This document shows, piece after piece, positions 1 to 8,433 of a stretch of 64,000 bases of DNA. The translations under genes and the position numbers were made by a program. The number at the start of each line of letters is the position of its first letter. Within the stretch, counting starts at the first letter, position 1. The DNA comes from Streptomyces anulatus (GTDB lineage Bacteria; Actinomycetota; Actinomycetes; Streptomycetales; Streptomycetaceae), in the NCBI RefSeq assembly GCF_000721175.1, contig NZ_JOEZ01000003.1:186001-250000 (forward strand), written 5' to 3'. Under the pieces are notes generated by a model. The model was given only the letters and a program-made list of their open reading frames with translations. It searched no databases and had not been told where the DNA came from.

Positions 1-519
1 GTCGACCATGCCCACGACCTCCAGCCGCACCATGCTCTTGTCCGCGGTCAGCACATCCCCGACCTCGACACCCAGATCGGCGATCTCCTGTGTGATGACG
101 ATCCCGGCACCGCTCTCCTTCAGACCCTCGCCCTTGGTGGAGACGGGAGCCATGGGTGAGTCCGCCGCCATACCGAAGACGGCGAGGTTGACCTGCTCGC
201 CCTTCTTGGCACCCTGGGTCACCTGGGCGTTGGCCAGAGTGTTCCCGAACGGCTCCGCCCGCTCCACGCCCGGGGCCTCGGACCACGCTTGCCAGTCCTC
301 CTGCTCCACGGTCGAACGGGAGAACTGCTCGCTGGTCGCCTTCCGGTCGAAGGCCATATGGGTCATGGGCAGTGCGCGCAGACCGGATATACCGGCATCC
401 GCCAGGCCTGAGGCGAGTCCGGACAGGAGGACGCCGAGTACGGCGATGAGTGCGACCACCGCACCCATGAGGGCGAAGCGACCGCGGGCGAAGCGCAGAT
501 CGCGTAGGGCAAGGAACAC
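1..519 (-). CDS. FtsX-like ABC transporter permease (N-terminal part, runs off window)
   Basis: Reading the minus strand from a GTG at 519 gives MFLALRDLRFARGRFALMG followed by a hydrophobic helix (about residues 18-40), then a soluble extracytoplasmic region up to the window edge (173 codons seen, no stop). A cytoplasmic LALRDLRFARGR start, one membrane helix and then a large periplasmic-type domain is the layout of MacB/FtsX/DevC permeases, which work with an ATPase to export small molecules or lipids or to signal through the envelope. GGAG lies about 7 nt before the GTG. The substrate cannot be told, and the partner ATPase would lie outside the window. The plus-strand frame over the same bases is an antisense shadow. 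Confidence 0.8.
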   Translation of the reverse strand, partial: MFLALRDLRFARGRFALMGAVVALIAVLGVLLSGLASGLADAGISGLRALPMTHMAFDRKATSEQFSRSTVEQEDWQAWSEAPGVERAEPFGNTLANAQVTQGAKKGEQVNLAVFGMAADSPMAPVSTKGEGLKESGAGIVITQEIADLGVEVGDVLTADKSMVRLEVVGMVD

Positions 520-626
520 GGAATCTCCGAGCGATGAGGGTGGCGGGGGCAGAAGGACCGCGGCGGCAGGCGACAGGACACGCCCAGCCCGGCGCTTTGC
601 GTAAACTTGACGACTTGCGTGTCGGC

Positions 627-660
627 ATCTTATCGGATGTTACCGACGAGGCTGTCGGTA
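627..660 (-). promoter_or_regulatory. Promoter with an operator-like inverted repeat for the FtsX-type permease gene
   Basis: An inverted repeat TACCGAC-N6-GTCGGTA spans 641-660. On the minus strand a -10-like TAAGAT lies at 632-627, and the repeat covers the matching -35 position. That geometry fits a TetR-type repressor site in front of the permease gene. No regulator gene is visible next to it, so the binding protein is inferred only. Confidence 0.4.
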
Positions 661-666
661 CATCGC

Positions 667-728
667 CGGACCCCTGCCACGGCCGCGCACCGCCCCACCC
701 CTGGCTGCGCGGACGTGGCAGGGGTCCG
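667..728. terminator. Long inverted repeat, terminator-like hairpin
   Basis: Arms 667-681 (CGGACCCCTGCCACG) and 714-728 pair perfectly over 15 bp around a 32-nt loop. It sits at the point where the recognisable phosphatase remnant ends. Part of the arm (GGACCCCTGC) recurs just after the SUKH gene stop near 1765. There is no T-run, as is usual in this GC range. Confidence 0.45.
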
Positions 729-734
729 TCGGAT

Positions 735-900
735 CGTCCGGCAGTTCTCGGAGGGGGTTGGTGGGCAGCCGGTCACCCGGCCGCAGGTCGAGCGACTGGA
801 TCCGGTAGGTGTGAGGGGCATCGACGCCGAACGGCAGATCGACCTCGGGCGCGAGCTCCCGCACCTGTCCGTACCGCATCAGCAGGGGCAAGGAACTGCA
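735..900 (-). pseudogene. Remnant of a PP2C/SpoIIE-type serine phosphatase
   Basis: The minus-strand translation over this stretch reads LPLLMRYGQVRELAPEVD, then LPFGVDAPHTYRIQSLDLRP, then GDRL. This resembles the segment before the last metal-binding aspartate of RsbU/SpoIIE PP2C phosphatases, where the usual pattern is PPLLLRDGRV...LPFG...LxPGDRLLLYTDG. The expected TDG continuation is lost and no upstream phosphatase domain is present, so this is a decayed fragment and not a working gene. The identification rests on recall of the family pattern, not on an alignment. Confidence 0.4.
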
Positions 901-952
901 GCTCTGGGTTGGACGACGCCTATTGTCAGTGCGGTGCGCTTCACTGTCCGCC

Positions 953-1762
953 ATGGAGCTCACGCAAGCGACCGTCAACGACCTGCTGGCTCAACTCGGC
1001 TCGGGCGACGGCTACATCCACCTGCCCAGCGACCTGAACCCGCAGGACATGACCGACCTGCTCAACAGCAGGTACGGCGCCCCGCGCACCCTTGTCCTCG
1101 ACGGCTTCACCGATCCGACGGTCGACGAGTCCAGGGGCGCGGCTCTCCTCGTCCCCTTCGAGGACCGGGCCGTGAAGATACGGGCATGGGCGTATGGGGA
1201 TCAGTGGGTCGGCACGGGTACGGCGCGGGACGCCGAGGGGGCCGAGCGTCCGGTGTTGGTGGTCGCTCACAGGGAAGTGCCGGAACTCTTGGTGCTCGCT
1301 CCGGACGAGGACGAGGACGAGGACGTCGACTGGATGGAGCGGCTCAGACGGATCACCGGCTGGACACAGCCCGCTCAGCGGCCGGACGTGGACTGGGCGG
1401 AGGTGGAGTCACGCCTGGGCACCGCGCTGCCGAACGACTACAAGCGCATGGTCGAGACGTTCGGCACGGGGGCCTTCGACGGATATCTGGGCCTGAATCA
1501 GGAGCCGTGGACGGACCTCAGAAGGGACGGTCTGCTCATCTGGGCGGGCACTGAGCACGAAGACCTGTACTGCTGGAAGGCCGACGGCGACGACCCCGAC
1601 CGTTGGCCCGTCGTGGTCCGGTCCATCGACAACAAGGACGTCCCCTTTGACTGCCAGGCCGCGGAGTTCGTCTGCCGCATGCTCACCGACCCGCACCACC
1701 CGTTCACGATGGCCCGCTATTTCGACACCCACTGGTTCATGAACTACCTGGAAAGCGGCTGA
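953..1762 (+). CDS. SMI1/KNR4 (SUKH) family protein
   Basis: A 269-residue protein. The C-terminal half (about residues 130-250) has the SUKH pattern: an acidic entry, RPDVDWAEVESRLGTALPND (the start of the fold), then KRMVETFGTGAFDGYLGL and a closing region with YFDTHWFMNYL. SUKH proteins often act as immunity factors against polymorphic or contact-dependent toxins. No toxin gene lies beside this one, so it looks orphan. A run of alternating Asp and Glu (DEDEDEDVD) just before the domain comes from a GACGAG tandem repeat. ATG 953 is chosen because the in-frame start 30 nt upstream would add a tail without homology. No strong ribosome-binding site is visible. Confidence 0.7.
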   Translation: MELTQATVNDLLAQLGSGDGYIHLPSDLNPQDMTDLLNSRYGAPRTLVLDGFTDPTVDESRGAALLVPFEDRAVKIRAWAYGDQWVGTGTARDAEGAERPVLVVAHREVPELLVLAPDEDEDEDVDWMERLRRITGWTQPAQRPDVDWAEVESRLGTALPNDYKRMVETFGTGAFDGYLGLNQEPWTDLRRDGLLIWAGTEHEDLYCWKADGDDPDRWPVVVRSIDNKDVPFDCQAAEFVCRMLTDPHHPFTMARYFDTHWFMNYLESG

Positions 1763-2392
1763 CCGGACCCCTGCACGGCTTTGCCGGCGGCCTCGGCCAG
1801 GATCTCGACGCCGTCGTCGCCTCCCGCTCGGAGAGGGTGGAGGTGGTGATGATCTGACGCAGGCCGGCCACCGCGGCGGCATGGGTGAGCTCCACCCCCT
1901 CGGGGCCCCTGTGCTGCCGGACGAGAACTGAAGGAACGCCAGGTCGCCGGGTGGGAGGCGTGACGGGCCGGGCCGGCGTGGGGCACTCCCGCAACGTCTC
2001 CAGCCGCAGCACCTCGACCGGCTGCGGCAGTTCGCCGGCCACGCTCGCGCATGCCGCGTCCACCACGACGGGCGGCCCGCCGAGGTGCTACTGCACCGGA
2101 TCGGCCCGCCTGGCGTCGGGTGCGAGCGCCGCTGCTCCGGGCCGGGGCGCCGGTTTCTCTCTCCACGTCAAAGGCGGCGGCGCCACCGCGGGCTGCGTGT
2201 CCGTGCCACGCTCGACGATGGACCGGATCACGGGCTGGGTCGCACCGGCCGGCCTGCCGCCCGCGCAGCGCCATCGGCTGACCATCCGCCCGGCCTCCAG
2301 TGTGACGTTTCAGGAGGGTGCGGCGCTGGGTATAGGGGCACGCCTCTTTTCCGGGGCGAGCCGAAGCAGAACTCTTATAAGGGGTAGGGGAT
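1763..2392. other. Gene-poor stretch with a possible decayed minus-strand reading frame
   Basis: No convincing gene is seen in these 630 bases. On the minus strand, about 2100-1780, the translation looks protein-like (GPPVVVDAACASVAGELPQP, then GVELTHAAAVAGLRQI) and continues sensibly only after a frame change (DDGVEILAEAAGKAVQG). This suggests a frameshifted remnant of an unidentified gene. The last 50 bases (2340-2392) are less GC-rich and hold TATAAG and an AGGGG motif serving the next gene. Confidence 0.3.
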
Positions 2393-5113
2393 TTGAGTTC
2401 GCGTAAGTCGCATGCCTACAGACCGCTGAGCATGAAACGCCGCGCCTGGCTGACCGTCGGGGCCGTCGTGCTCGGTGGTGCGGGGGTCGTCACAGCCGCT
2501 GTGGCCAGTCCCGGCACGGATCCGGTGCGGGAGGGGCTGAAGCCGCGCAAGGCCGAGGTGCACTCGCTCGGCTTCAAGGGGACGGGCAGTGAGAAGCGCG
2601 ATGTGCCGCGCACCAGCACCGAGCCGTTCTCCCTTGTCGGTGTCACCTGGGCGAACCCGGACGCGGAGATCGAAGGCAGAGCGGAGGTGCGCACGCGCAA
2701 CCGCGAGACCGGCGAGTGGGGCGACTGGCTGGAGGTGCACCTCGACCAGCACCTCGCCGAGAAGCGGGACGCCAAGGCCGATCTGCCCGGCATGTCCGAG
2801 CCGCTGTGGGTCGGGCCGTCCGACGCCGTTGAGGGACGCGTGCTGCGCGCGGACGGCACGTCGAGCGCCGGTCTGCCCAAGGGGCTGGAACTGACCCTGG
2901 TGGACCCGGGCGTCACGGCCAAGGAGGCCAAGGCGCCGGGCGCGGACGCGCAGCCGGCGGCGTACGCCCTCGACGAGACCGCGGCGCCTGCGCCGGCCGC
3001 GGCCGCCACGGAGACGGCAACCGCGTCCCCGACGCCAACGGACGCGGCCACGCAGACGGCGAGCACGAGCGCCACGCCGACGGATACGGTCACGCCGACG
3101 GTCACGCCGACCGCCACCCCGACGCCGACCACACCGACCGCGCCACCTTCCACGGTGACGCGGCCGCCCATGACGCTGCGTACCAGTTGGGGCCCGGACA
3201 AGTCGCTGGCCACGAACTACAGCGACCCGGAGTACATCGACAGGATCCAGGCCGTTTTCGTCCACCACACGGCCGACTCGAACAACTACAGCTGCTCCGA
3301 GTCCCCCGCGATGATCCGTGCGATCTACGCGTACCACGTGACGCCGCGCCCGGGTTACGAGGGCTGGAAGGACATCGGCTACAACTTCCTCGTCGACAAG
3401 TGCGGCCAGATCTTCGAGGGCCGTGAGGGCGGCGCCGACCTGCCCGTCCTCGGCGCGCACACGTACGGCTTCAACTCCTACTCCACGAGCGTCGCGCTGC
3501 TCGGCGACTTCGAGACGGGCAAGCCCAGCCGGGCCGCCCTGGACTCGGCCGCGCGTGTCGCCGCCTGGAAGCTCGGCCAGTACGGTGTCAGCCCCAGCGG
3601 CACGGTCACGCTGACCGCGGCCGCCGACACCGGCAAGTACAAGGCCGGCGAGAAGGCCACGCTGAACACCCTCTCCGGTCACCGCGACGGCTTCGCCACT
3701 CTCTGCCCCGGCGTGAACCTCTACGGCAAGCTGCCCGCGATCCGTAAGTTCGCGTCCGGCGCGGGCAGCAACTCCGCGATCCCGACAGCCGACTTCAACC
3801 GTGACGGCATCACCGACCTCGTCGTCGGTACGCCGAAGGTCGCGAGCAGTGACGGCAGCGTCCACATCCTGCCCGGCAGCACGGACGGCCCCGTCGCCGC
3901 GGCGCGCCGCACGCTGAACCAGAGCAGCCCGGGCGTGCCCGGCACCTCCGAGAGCGACGACCGGTTCGGTTCCTCCACGGCGTACGGCGACCTGAACGGT
4001 GACGGTTTCGCCGACCTGATCGTCGGCGCCCCCGGCGAGAACGGGGTTACCGGGCAGGCCAACACCGGTTCCGTCACCGCGCTGTACGGCCCCGCGCTCA
4101 CCACGGGCAAGCTGTACTGGACCAACTCGTCCACCCGGACCGCGGACGAGGGGCTCGGCACGACCGTCACGGCCGGCGACTTCAACGCCGACGGCAAGGC
4201 GGACATCTTCTCCGTCGCACCGGGCGCGCCGGGGCGCTGGTACGCCTGGGACTCCGCGACCGGCGCCGGCACGAGGGGCTATCTGAACACGGCCACGTCG
4301 TACACGGGCCGCGTCTCCTATTCCTCGGCGTCGAGCGGCGACTTCAACGATGACGGTTACGCCGACGTGGCGGTCTCGTTCCGTGACACGGCGGGCAAGG
4401 GCCGCCTGGTGTGGCTGAAGGGCTCACCGACCGGTCTGCAGCGGGTCGGCATGCTGACCGCGTCCGGCGGCCGTTCGCTGGCCTCGGGCGACCTCAACGG
4501 CGACGGCTACACCGACCTCGCCGTCGGACAGCCGTCCGCCACCGAGTCGGGTCACACCGCTGTTGGCGGCGCCGTCACCGCGGTCTTCGGATCGTCGACG
4601 GGCCTGACCTCCACGGGGACCAAGACCGTGCACCAGGACACAACCAGCGTTCCCGGCCTCGGCGAGAGCGGCGACGACATGGGTGCGTCCGTCTCCGTCG
4701 GTGACGTCGACCTCGACGGGTACGCCGACATCCTGGCCGGCCTGCCCGGCGAGAACGTGACCCGCAGCGACGTCTCGTACGTCAACGCCGGCTCGACGCT
4801 GCTGCTGCGCTCCACCTCCACCGGACCGACGGGCACGGGCGCCGTCATCTACTCGCAGGACACCAAGGGTGTGCCGGGCTCGTCCGAGAGGGACGACCGC
4901 TTCGGCTCGGCGGTCTCGCTGACCGACCTGTCCGGGTACGGCCGGGCGGACGTGGCGATCGGCGCCGAGGGCGAGGACGCCGGCAACGGCACCGTCCTCC
5001 AGCTCGACAACAGCAGCACCTCGGGCATCGTCACCACCTCGGGCGTCTTCTACGGCCTCGCCGAGCTGGGCACTCCAGCGGCCGCGCGCATCGGCAAGGT
5101 GCTCCACCCGTAG
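2393..5113 (+). CDS. Secreted PGRP/amidase_2 protein with C-terminal FG-GAP propeller
   Basis: A 906-residue exported protein. A twin-Arg-like KRRAWLTVGAVVLGG signal region is followed by an N-terminal domain, a Thr/Pro linker (about 200-255), a peptidoglycan-recognition/N-acetylmuramoyl-L-alanine amidase type 2 domain (about 260-455), and seven FG-GAP/integrin-alpha-type repeats. In the amidase part HH (291-292), the later SGHRDG histidine and the CPG cysteine match the zinc-ligand pattern. Each repeat has a DxNxDGxxD calcium loop, for example DLNGDGFADLIVGAPGE. It probably acts on or binds peptidoglycan outside the cell. The TTG at 2393 has AGGGG 5 nt before it; ATG 2432 is the alternative start and has no clear ribosome-binding site. 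A strong hairpin follows the gene. Confidence 0.85.
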   Translation: MSSRKSHAYRPLSMKRRAWLTVGAVVLGGAGVVTAAVASPGTDPVREGLKPRKAEVHSLGFKGTGSEKRDVPRTSTEPFSLVGVTWANPDAEIEGRAEVRTRNRETGEWGDWLEVHLDQHLAEKRDAKADLPGMSEPLWVGPSDAVEGRVLRADGTSSAGLPKGLELTLVDPGVTAKEAKAPGADAQPAAYALDETAAPAPAAAATETATASPTPTDAATQTASTSATPTDTVTPTVTPTATPTPTTPTAPPSTVTRPPMTLRTSWGPDKSLATNYSDPEYIDRIQAVFVHHTADSNNYSCSESPAMIRAIYAYHVTPRPGYEGWKDIGYNFLVDKCGQIFEGREGGADLPVLGAHTYGFNSYSTSVALLGDFETGKPSRAALDSAARVAAWKLGQYGVSPSGTVTLTAAADTGKYKAGEKATLNTLSGHRDGFATLCPGVNLYGKLPAIRKFASGAGSNSAIPTADFNRDGITDLVVGTPKVASSDGSVHILPGSTDGPVAAARRTLNQSSPGVPGTSESDDRFGSSTAYGDLNGDGFADLIVGAPGENGVTGQANTGSVTALYGPALTTGKLYWTNSSTRTADEGLGTTVTAGDFNADGKADIFSVAPGAPGRWYAWDSATGAGTRGYLNTATSYTGRVSYSSASSGDFNDDGYADVAVSFRDTAGKGRLVWLKGSPTGLQRVGMLTASGGRSLASGDLNGDGYTDLAVGQPSATESGHTAVGGAVTAVFGSSTGLTSTGTKTVHQDTTSVPGLGESGDDMGASVSVGDVDLDGYADILAGLPGENVTRSDVSYVNAGSTLLLRSTSTGPTGTGAVIYSQDTKGVPGSSERDDRFGSAVSLTDLSGYGRADVAIGAEGEDAGNGTVLQLDNSSTSGIVTTSGVFYGLAELGTPAAARIGKVLHP

Positions 5114-5160
5114 GGCTCCAGCCGTAGCGCAAGCGCCACGCGCGCACGCGTCACGCATGC

Positions 5161-5194
5161 AGCCGGGGCCCTCCCATGAAGGAGGGCCCCGGCT
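5161..5194. terminator. Bidirectional terminator
   Basis: AGCCGGGGCCCTCC (5161-5174) pairs perfectly with 5181-5194 around the loop CATGAA, then CTTCTC follows. It lies between the converging amidase and NlpC/P60 genes and could serve both. Confidence 0.8.
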
Positions 5195-5252
5195 CTTCTC
5201 TGCCGACCGCGCGTGCTGCGGGCCCGGCGTGACGCCGCGGCCCGCAGCACAC

Positions 5253-6332
5253 TCAGAGCCGCTTCGCGCTGCGCAGCGTCTTCGCGTAGTAGCCGTTGCC
5301 GTCCAGGCGGGAGACCCCACCGACGTCGCCGATGGTCGGGCCGTTGACCTCTTCGCGGCTGGAGACGAAGATCAGGTGGCCCTCGGTGTCGTAACCGAGC
5401 ACGATGCCGACGTGGTCGAGCCGGTCCTTGGTGCGGGCGTCCAGCTTGAAGAAGACGAGGTCGCCGGGCTGGAGCTGGTCGATGGCGGACGGCCGGTCGT
5501 CGGGGCCCACTCCGGTCAGCGGGAGTACGTCGGCGCCCTCGTCGGAGCGGGCCATCCCGTTGGCGGTGCGCGGCAGGCCGTCGCCGGAGGTGTCCGAGGA
5601 CATCAGCGGGTAGCGGGTGCGGTAGCCGAGCGTCATCCGGATGAATCCCGAGCAGTCCAGGGACTTGGCGCGCATGGCCTCGGGGGTGCCGGTCCGGCCG
5701 TCGCGGAAGGGGTAGGGCAGGCCGAGGTAGTCGTAGAAGTCGGACTGCTCCAGACGCAGGTCACCGCCCTCCGCGCCGGTGGTGTTCAGGGGGCCGAAGT
5801 TGGCGTCACCTGCGTACGTGATGCCCTCCTCGTCCTTCTTCTGCGGGGCGCCGGCCACGTACTGGAAGGCGATCGCGAAGACGTCGTCCTCCTTGCTGCC
5901 CTCGTACTCGGCGTGCCAGTCCTTGAACCACTTCTCCTTCTCGGCACCCTTCTTCCAGGGCTCGGGCATCAGACGCACCCAGTCCGTGGTGGAGACCTTC
6001 GAGGAGGTCGAGGCCGGTTCGGTGAAGGTGCGGGCCGGGCCGGTGAGTGTGGCCAGGCGCGCCCCGTCGGTGAACACCGCCTTGATCTGTCCGTCGGAGC
6101 CGCGCAGTACCGAGCGCGAGGGGTTCTCCAGCCGGGACCACGTGGACTCGCCCTTGTCGTCCGAGGCGGAGCCGGAGGCCTTGCCGCCGTCCAGGACGCC
6201 GACGTTGCGGACCTCGGTCACCCCGGGCGCCTCCTGCTTGCGCAGCTCGAGCGTGAGGTAGCCGGAGGTCGCGACGAGCGCCAGCACCACCAGGCCCGAG
6301 ACGACGGGCCGCGACTTCTTCTTCCCTGCCAT
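5253..6332 (-). CDS. Membrane-anchored NlpC/P60 family hydrolase of the PGA-type operon
   Basis: A 359-residue protein with a short basic N-terminus and one hydrophobic segment (about residues 10-28), so it is probably tethered outside the membrane. The C-terminal third is an NlpC/P60 papain-like domain: catalytic Cys in LDCSGF (C227) and His in DHVGIVLGY (H307). Family members cut gamma-D-glutamyl bonds in peptidoglycan. As the last gene of an operon with pgsB and pgsC, a role in cutting or releasing a gamma-glutamyl polymer, or in opening the wall for it, is plausible (inference). GAGGAGT precedes the ATG. It starts 32 nt after the end of pgsC. Confidence 0.85.
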   Translation of the reverse strand: MAGKKKSRPVVSGLVVLALVATSGYLTLELRKQEAPGVTEVRNVGVLDGGKASGSASDDKGESTWSRLENPSRSVLRGSDGQIKAVFTDGARLATLTGPARTFTEPASTSSKVSTTDWVRLMPEPWKKGAEKEKWFKDWHAEYEGSKEDDVFAIAFQYVAGAPQKKDEEGITYAGDANFGPLNTTGAEGGDLRLEQSDFYDYLGLPYPFRDGRTGTPEAMRAKSLDCSGFIRMTLGYRTRYPLMSSDTSGDGLPRTANGMARSDEGADVLPLTGVGPDDRPSAIDQLQPGDLVFFKLDARTKDRLDHVGIVLGYDTEGHLIFVSSREEVNGPTIGDVGGVSRLDGNGYYAKTLRSAKRL

Positions 6333-6364
6333 CGGTTACTCCTCGGTTGTTCGTGGGCGGCTTG

Positions 6365-6847
6365 TCAGACAGCGGGCATGATGCCGAGCAGCAGCCCGGC
6401 GGCGATGACGATGTAGGCCATGAGCGAGACCGTGCCGGTGGCCAGCAGGGTGGGGCCCTTGGGCTGACGCACCATCTGGTAGGCGATCAGGCCGGGCACG
6501 ATGAAGCCGAGGGTCTGGTTGCCGTAGAGCAGCGGGAACTCCAGCGAGAGCAGGATCATCACCGTGCTCTGGAGCAGCACGCCGAGCAGGACCACCGACG
6601 CGAACAGCCGCTTGCCGTAGAGGATCACCAGCCGCTGCATGATCTTGGTGCCGCCGTAGGTGAGGGCGGTGACGCCCAGCACCATGGCCGCGCGCTGGAC
6701 GTCCTCGATCAGCGTCAGGGCGAGCCAGCCCGGAGTGATCATGCCGCCGGGCGAGAGGTTGGTGGTGAGATAGCACATCAGCGAGAAGAACAGCCCTATG
6801 GCGATACCCAGGGCGGCCATCTCGGGGGTCAGTGCGGCGGTGGTCAA
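6365..6847 (-). CDS. pgsC: Poly-gamma-glutamate biosynthesis protein PgsC/CapC
   Basis: A 160-residue hydrophobic protein with about five membrane segments. The start MTTAALTPEMAALGIAIGLF and the CYLTTNLSPGGMITPGWLAL stretch are characteristic of CapC/PgsC, the membrane partner of the PGA synthase. It begins with a TTG whose TTGA overlaps the stop of pgsB by 4 nt, so translational coupling is expected. Length fits the family (about 150 residues). Together with PgsB and PgsA it should form a complex that makes and exports poly-gamma-glutamate or a related gamma-amide polymer. The exact polymer in this organism is not known from sequence. Confidence 0.88.
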   Translation of the reverse strand: MTTAALTPEMAALGIAIGLFFSLMCYLTTNLSPGGMITPGWLALTLIEDVQRAAMVLGVTALTYGGTKIMQRLVILYGKRLFASVVLLGVLLQSTVMILLSLEFPLLYGNQTLGFIVPGLIAYQMVRQPKGPTLLATGTVSLMAYIVIAAGLLLGIMPAV

Positions 6848-8427
6848 CGGGATCTCCGGGCGTCGTCGTGCGGCTCGTCGTGGGGCGGCGGCCAGGTCTG
6901 CTGGGCGGGTTCGTGCGGCTGCTGCCTCGGGGCGTCGGTGTGGTGCCCGAAGGGTTCGTACCGCTCCTGCTGTGCGTACTGCTCCTGTTGTCCGTACCGC
7001 TCCCGCTGTGCGTACTGCTCCTGCTGTCCGTACCGGTCGGGCTGTGCGTACTGCTCGTGCGACCCGTGCTGCTGCCGGTGGGACCCCGTCGGCTGGACCG
7101 GGATGCGGACCACCGGGATCTCCTGGGTCTGCGAAGCCTGGTAGCGCTCCTCGTACGCCGGGGGGTACGAGGCGAACGGGTCCAGGCGGGGCGCCTGCGC
7201 CGGAGTCGCCGCGACGGGGCTCGGCGTCTCCTCGTCCACCTCGCTCTCGTCGGCGGGGAGTTCGGCGAGGTACTCCAGCAGCTCCTCGCCCTGGCCGTGG
7301 ATGTTGCCGATGGCCACCAGGGACGCGCCGTCGGACATGCGCCCGAGCAGGGCCGGCATGAACTCCTCGGCGGCTCGCTTCTCACCGCCCAGGTCGACCG
7401 CCCGGTCCTGCCACTCGGCGGGGATGGCGTCGATGGCGCTCTTGGCGGGATGCCCGATGACGAAGACGTTGTCGGGCTGGAGGTCGGGGATGATCTCGCC
7501 CATCTGCCCGTTGCGCTCCACGCGGTCGGGGCGGCAGTTGATCACCACGTTCAGGGGGCGGCGGATGGCGCCGAGGTCGAGGAGCTGGTTGATGTTCATC
7601 AGCGTCGACTCGGGGTCGTTGGCCGCGAAGACGTTGGCGAAGGCGAGCCGGTTGCCGTCGGGCGCCACATAGCGCTCCACGGAGAGCACGCCCGGGTCCG
7701 GCGGCGCGTCGTACATGCCCTGGAGGGCGACCTCGCGCTCCACGCCGAGCAGGTCGGCGACGACCAGGGCGATCGCCACGTTCTCCTTGAAGGTGAACCA
7801 GCTGAAGCCGCGCAGCTCGTCGTCGCTGACGGTCTCCGGGTCGGCGTACACCAACTGGCAGTTCCGGGCGTCCGCCTCCTCCTGGAGGATGTGGAAACGT
7901 TCCTTCTCGGCGGTGACGCAGATGCCGTCCTCGGGCATCGAGCGGCACAGCGAGCGGGCCACGTCGTCGAGGGTGGGGCCCATCTCGGCGAGGTGGTCCT
8001 CGCGTACGTTGCACAGCACGCCGATCGTCGAGCGGATCAGCTTGCTCTGGTTGACCTCCTGGAGCGCCGGCATCACGGCCATGCACTCGATGACGAGCGC
8101 GTCGGGCCGGTAGGTGGCGGCCCGGCGGACGATGCCGATCTGCTCCACCACGTTGGCGATGCCGAACTTCCGGTACACCGGCTCCTCGGTGGCGTCCGGG
8201 TGGATGAAGCGGGCGGCCGTCCCGGTCGTCTTGGCGACGGTGATCAGGTCACCGCCCCGCAGCGCGCCCGCGCAGAGCCGGGTGATGGAGGACTTGCCGC
8301 GGATGCCGTTGACGAGCACCCGCGAGGGGATGGTGTGCAGCGCGGCGTAGTGCCGACGCTGCTCCATGATGCCCGCGACGAGCAGGAACAGACTGCCGGT
8401 CAACAGGACGAAGTAGAGGTAGAGCAC
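6844..8427 (-). CDS. pgsB: Poly-gamma-glutamate synthase subunit PgsB/CapB with repeat-bearing C-terminal tail
   Basis: A 527-residue protein. After an N-terminal membrane helix the core (about residues 30-400) is an ATP-dependent amide ligase related to Mur ligases: phosphate-binding loop NGIRGKSS (40-47), CNVREDHLAEMG and NCRPDRVERNGQM are typical CapB motifs. It activates gamma-carboxyls for polymer elongation. Unlike standard CapB (about 400 residues) it carries about 120 extra residues, rich in Gln, Tyr, Arg and Pro, with imperfect repeats of RYGQQEQYAQ. The tail may be disordered or anchor the complex; its role is unknown. GTG 8427 follows GGAAGG and lies 6 nt after the preceding stop. 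Confidence 0.88.
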   Translation of the reverse strand: MLYLYFVLLTGSLFLLVAGIMEQRRHYAALHTIPSRVLVNGIRGKSSITRLCAGALRGGDLITVAKTTGTAARFIHPDATEEPVYRKFGIANVVEQIGIVRRAATYRPDALVIECMAVMPALQEVNQSKLIRSTIGVLCNVREDHLAEMGPTLDDVARSLCRSMPEDGICVTAEKERFHILQEEADARNCQLVYADPETVSDDELRGFSWFTFKENVAIALVVADLLGVEREVALQGMYDAPPDPGVLSVERYVAPDGNRLAFANVFAANDPESTLMNINQLLDLGAIRRPLNVVINCRPDRVERNGQMGEIIPDLQPDNVFVIGHPAKSAIDAIPAEWQDRAVDLGGEKRAAEEFMPALLGRMSDGASLVAIGNIHGQGEELLEYLAELPADESEVDEETPSPVAATPAQAPRLDPFASYPPAYEERYQASQTQEIPVVRIPVQPTGSHRQQHGSHEQYAQPDRYGQQEQYAQRERYGQQEQYAQQERYEPFGHHTDAPRQQPHEPAQQTWPPPHDEPHDDARRSR

Positions 8428-8433
8428 GCTGGG

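Noticed and set aside
2375..3865. Long open minus-strand frame opposite the amidase gene
   Set aside because: Arg/Val/Gly-rich shadow of a GC-rich gene; no start signal, no domain, and the opposite strand encodes a clear multidomain protein.
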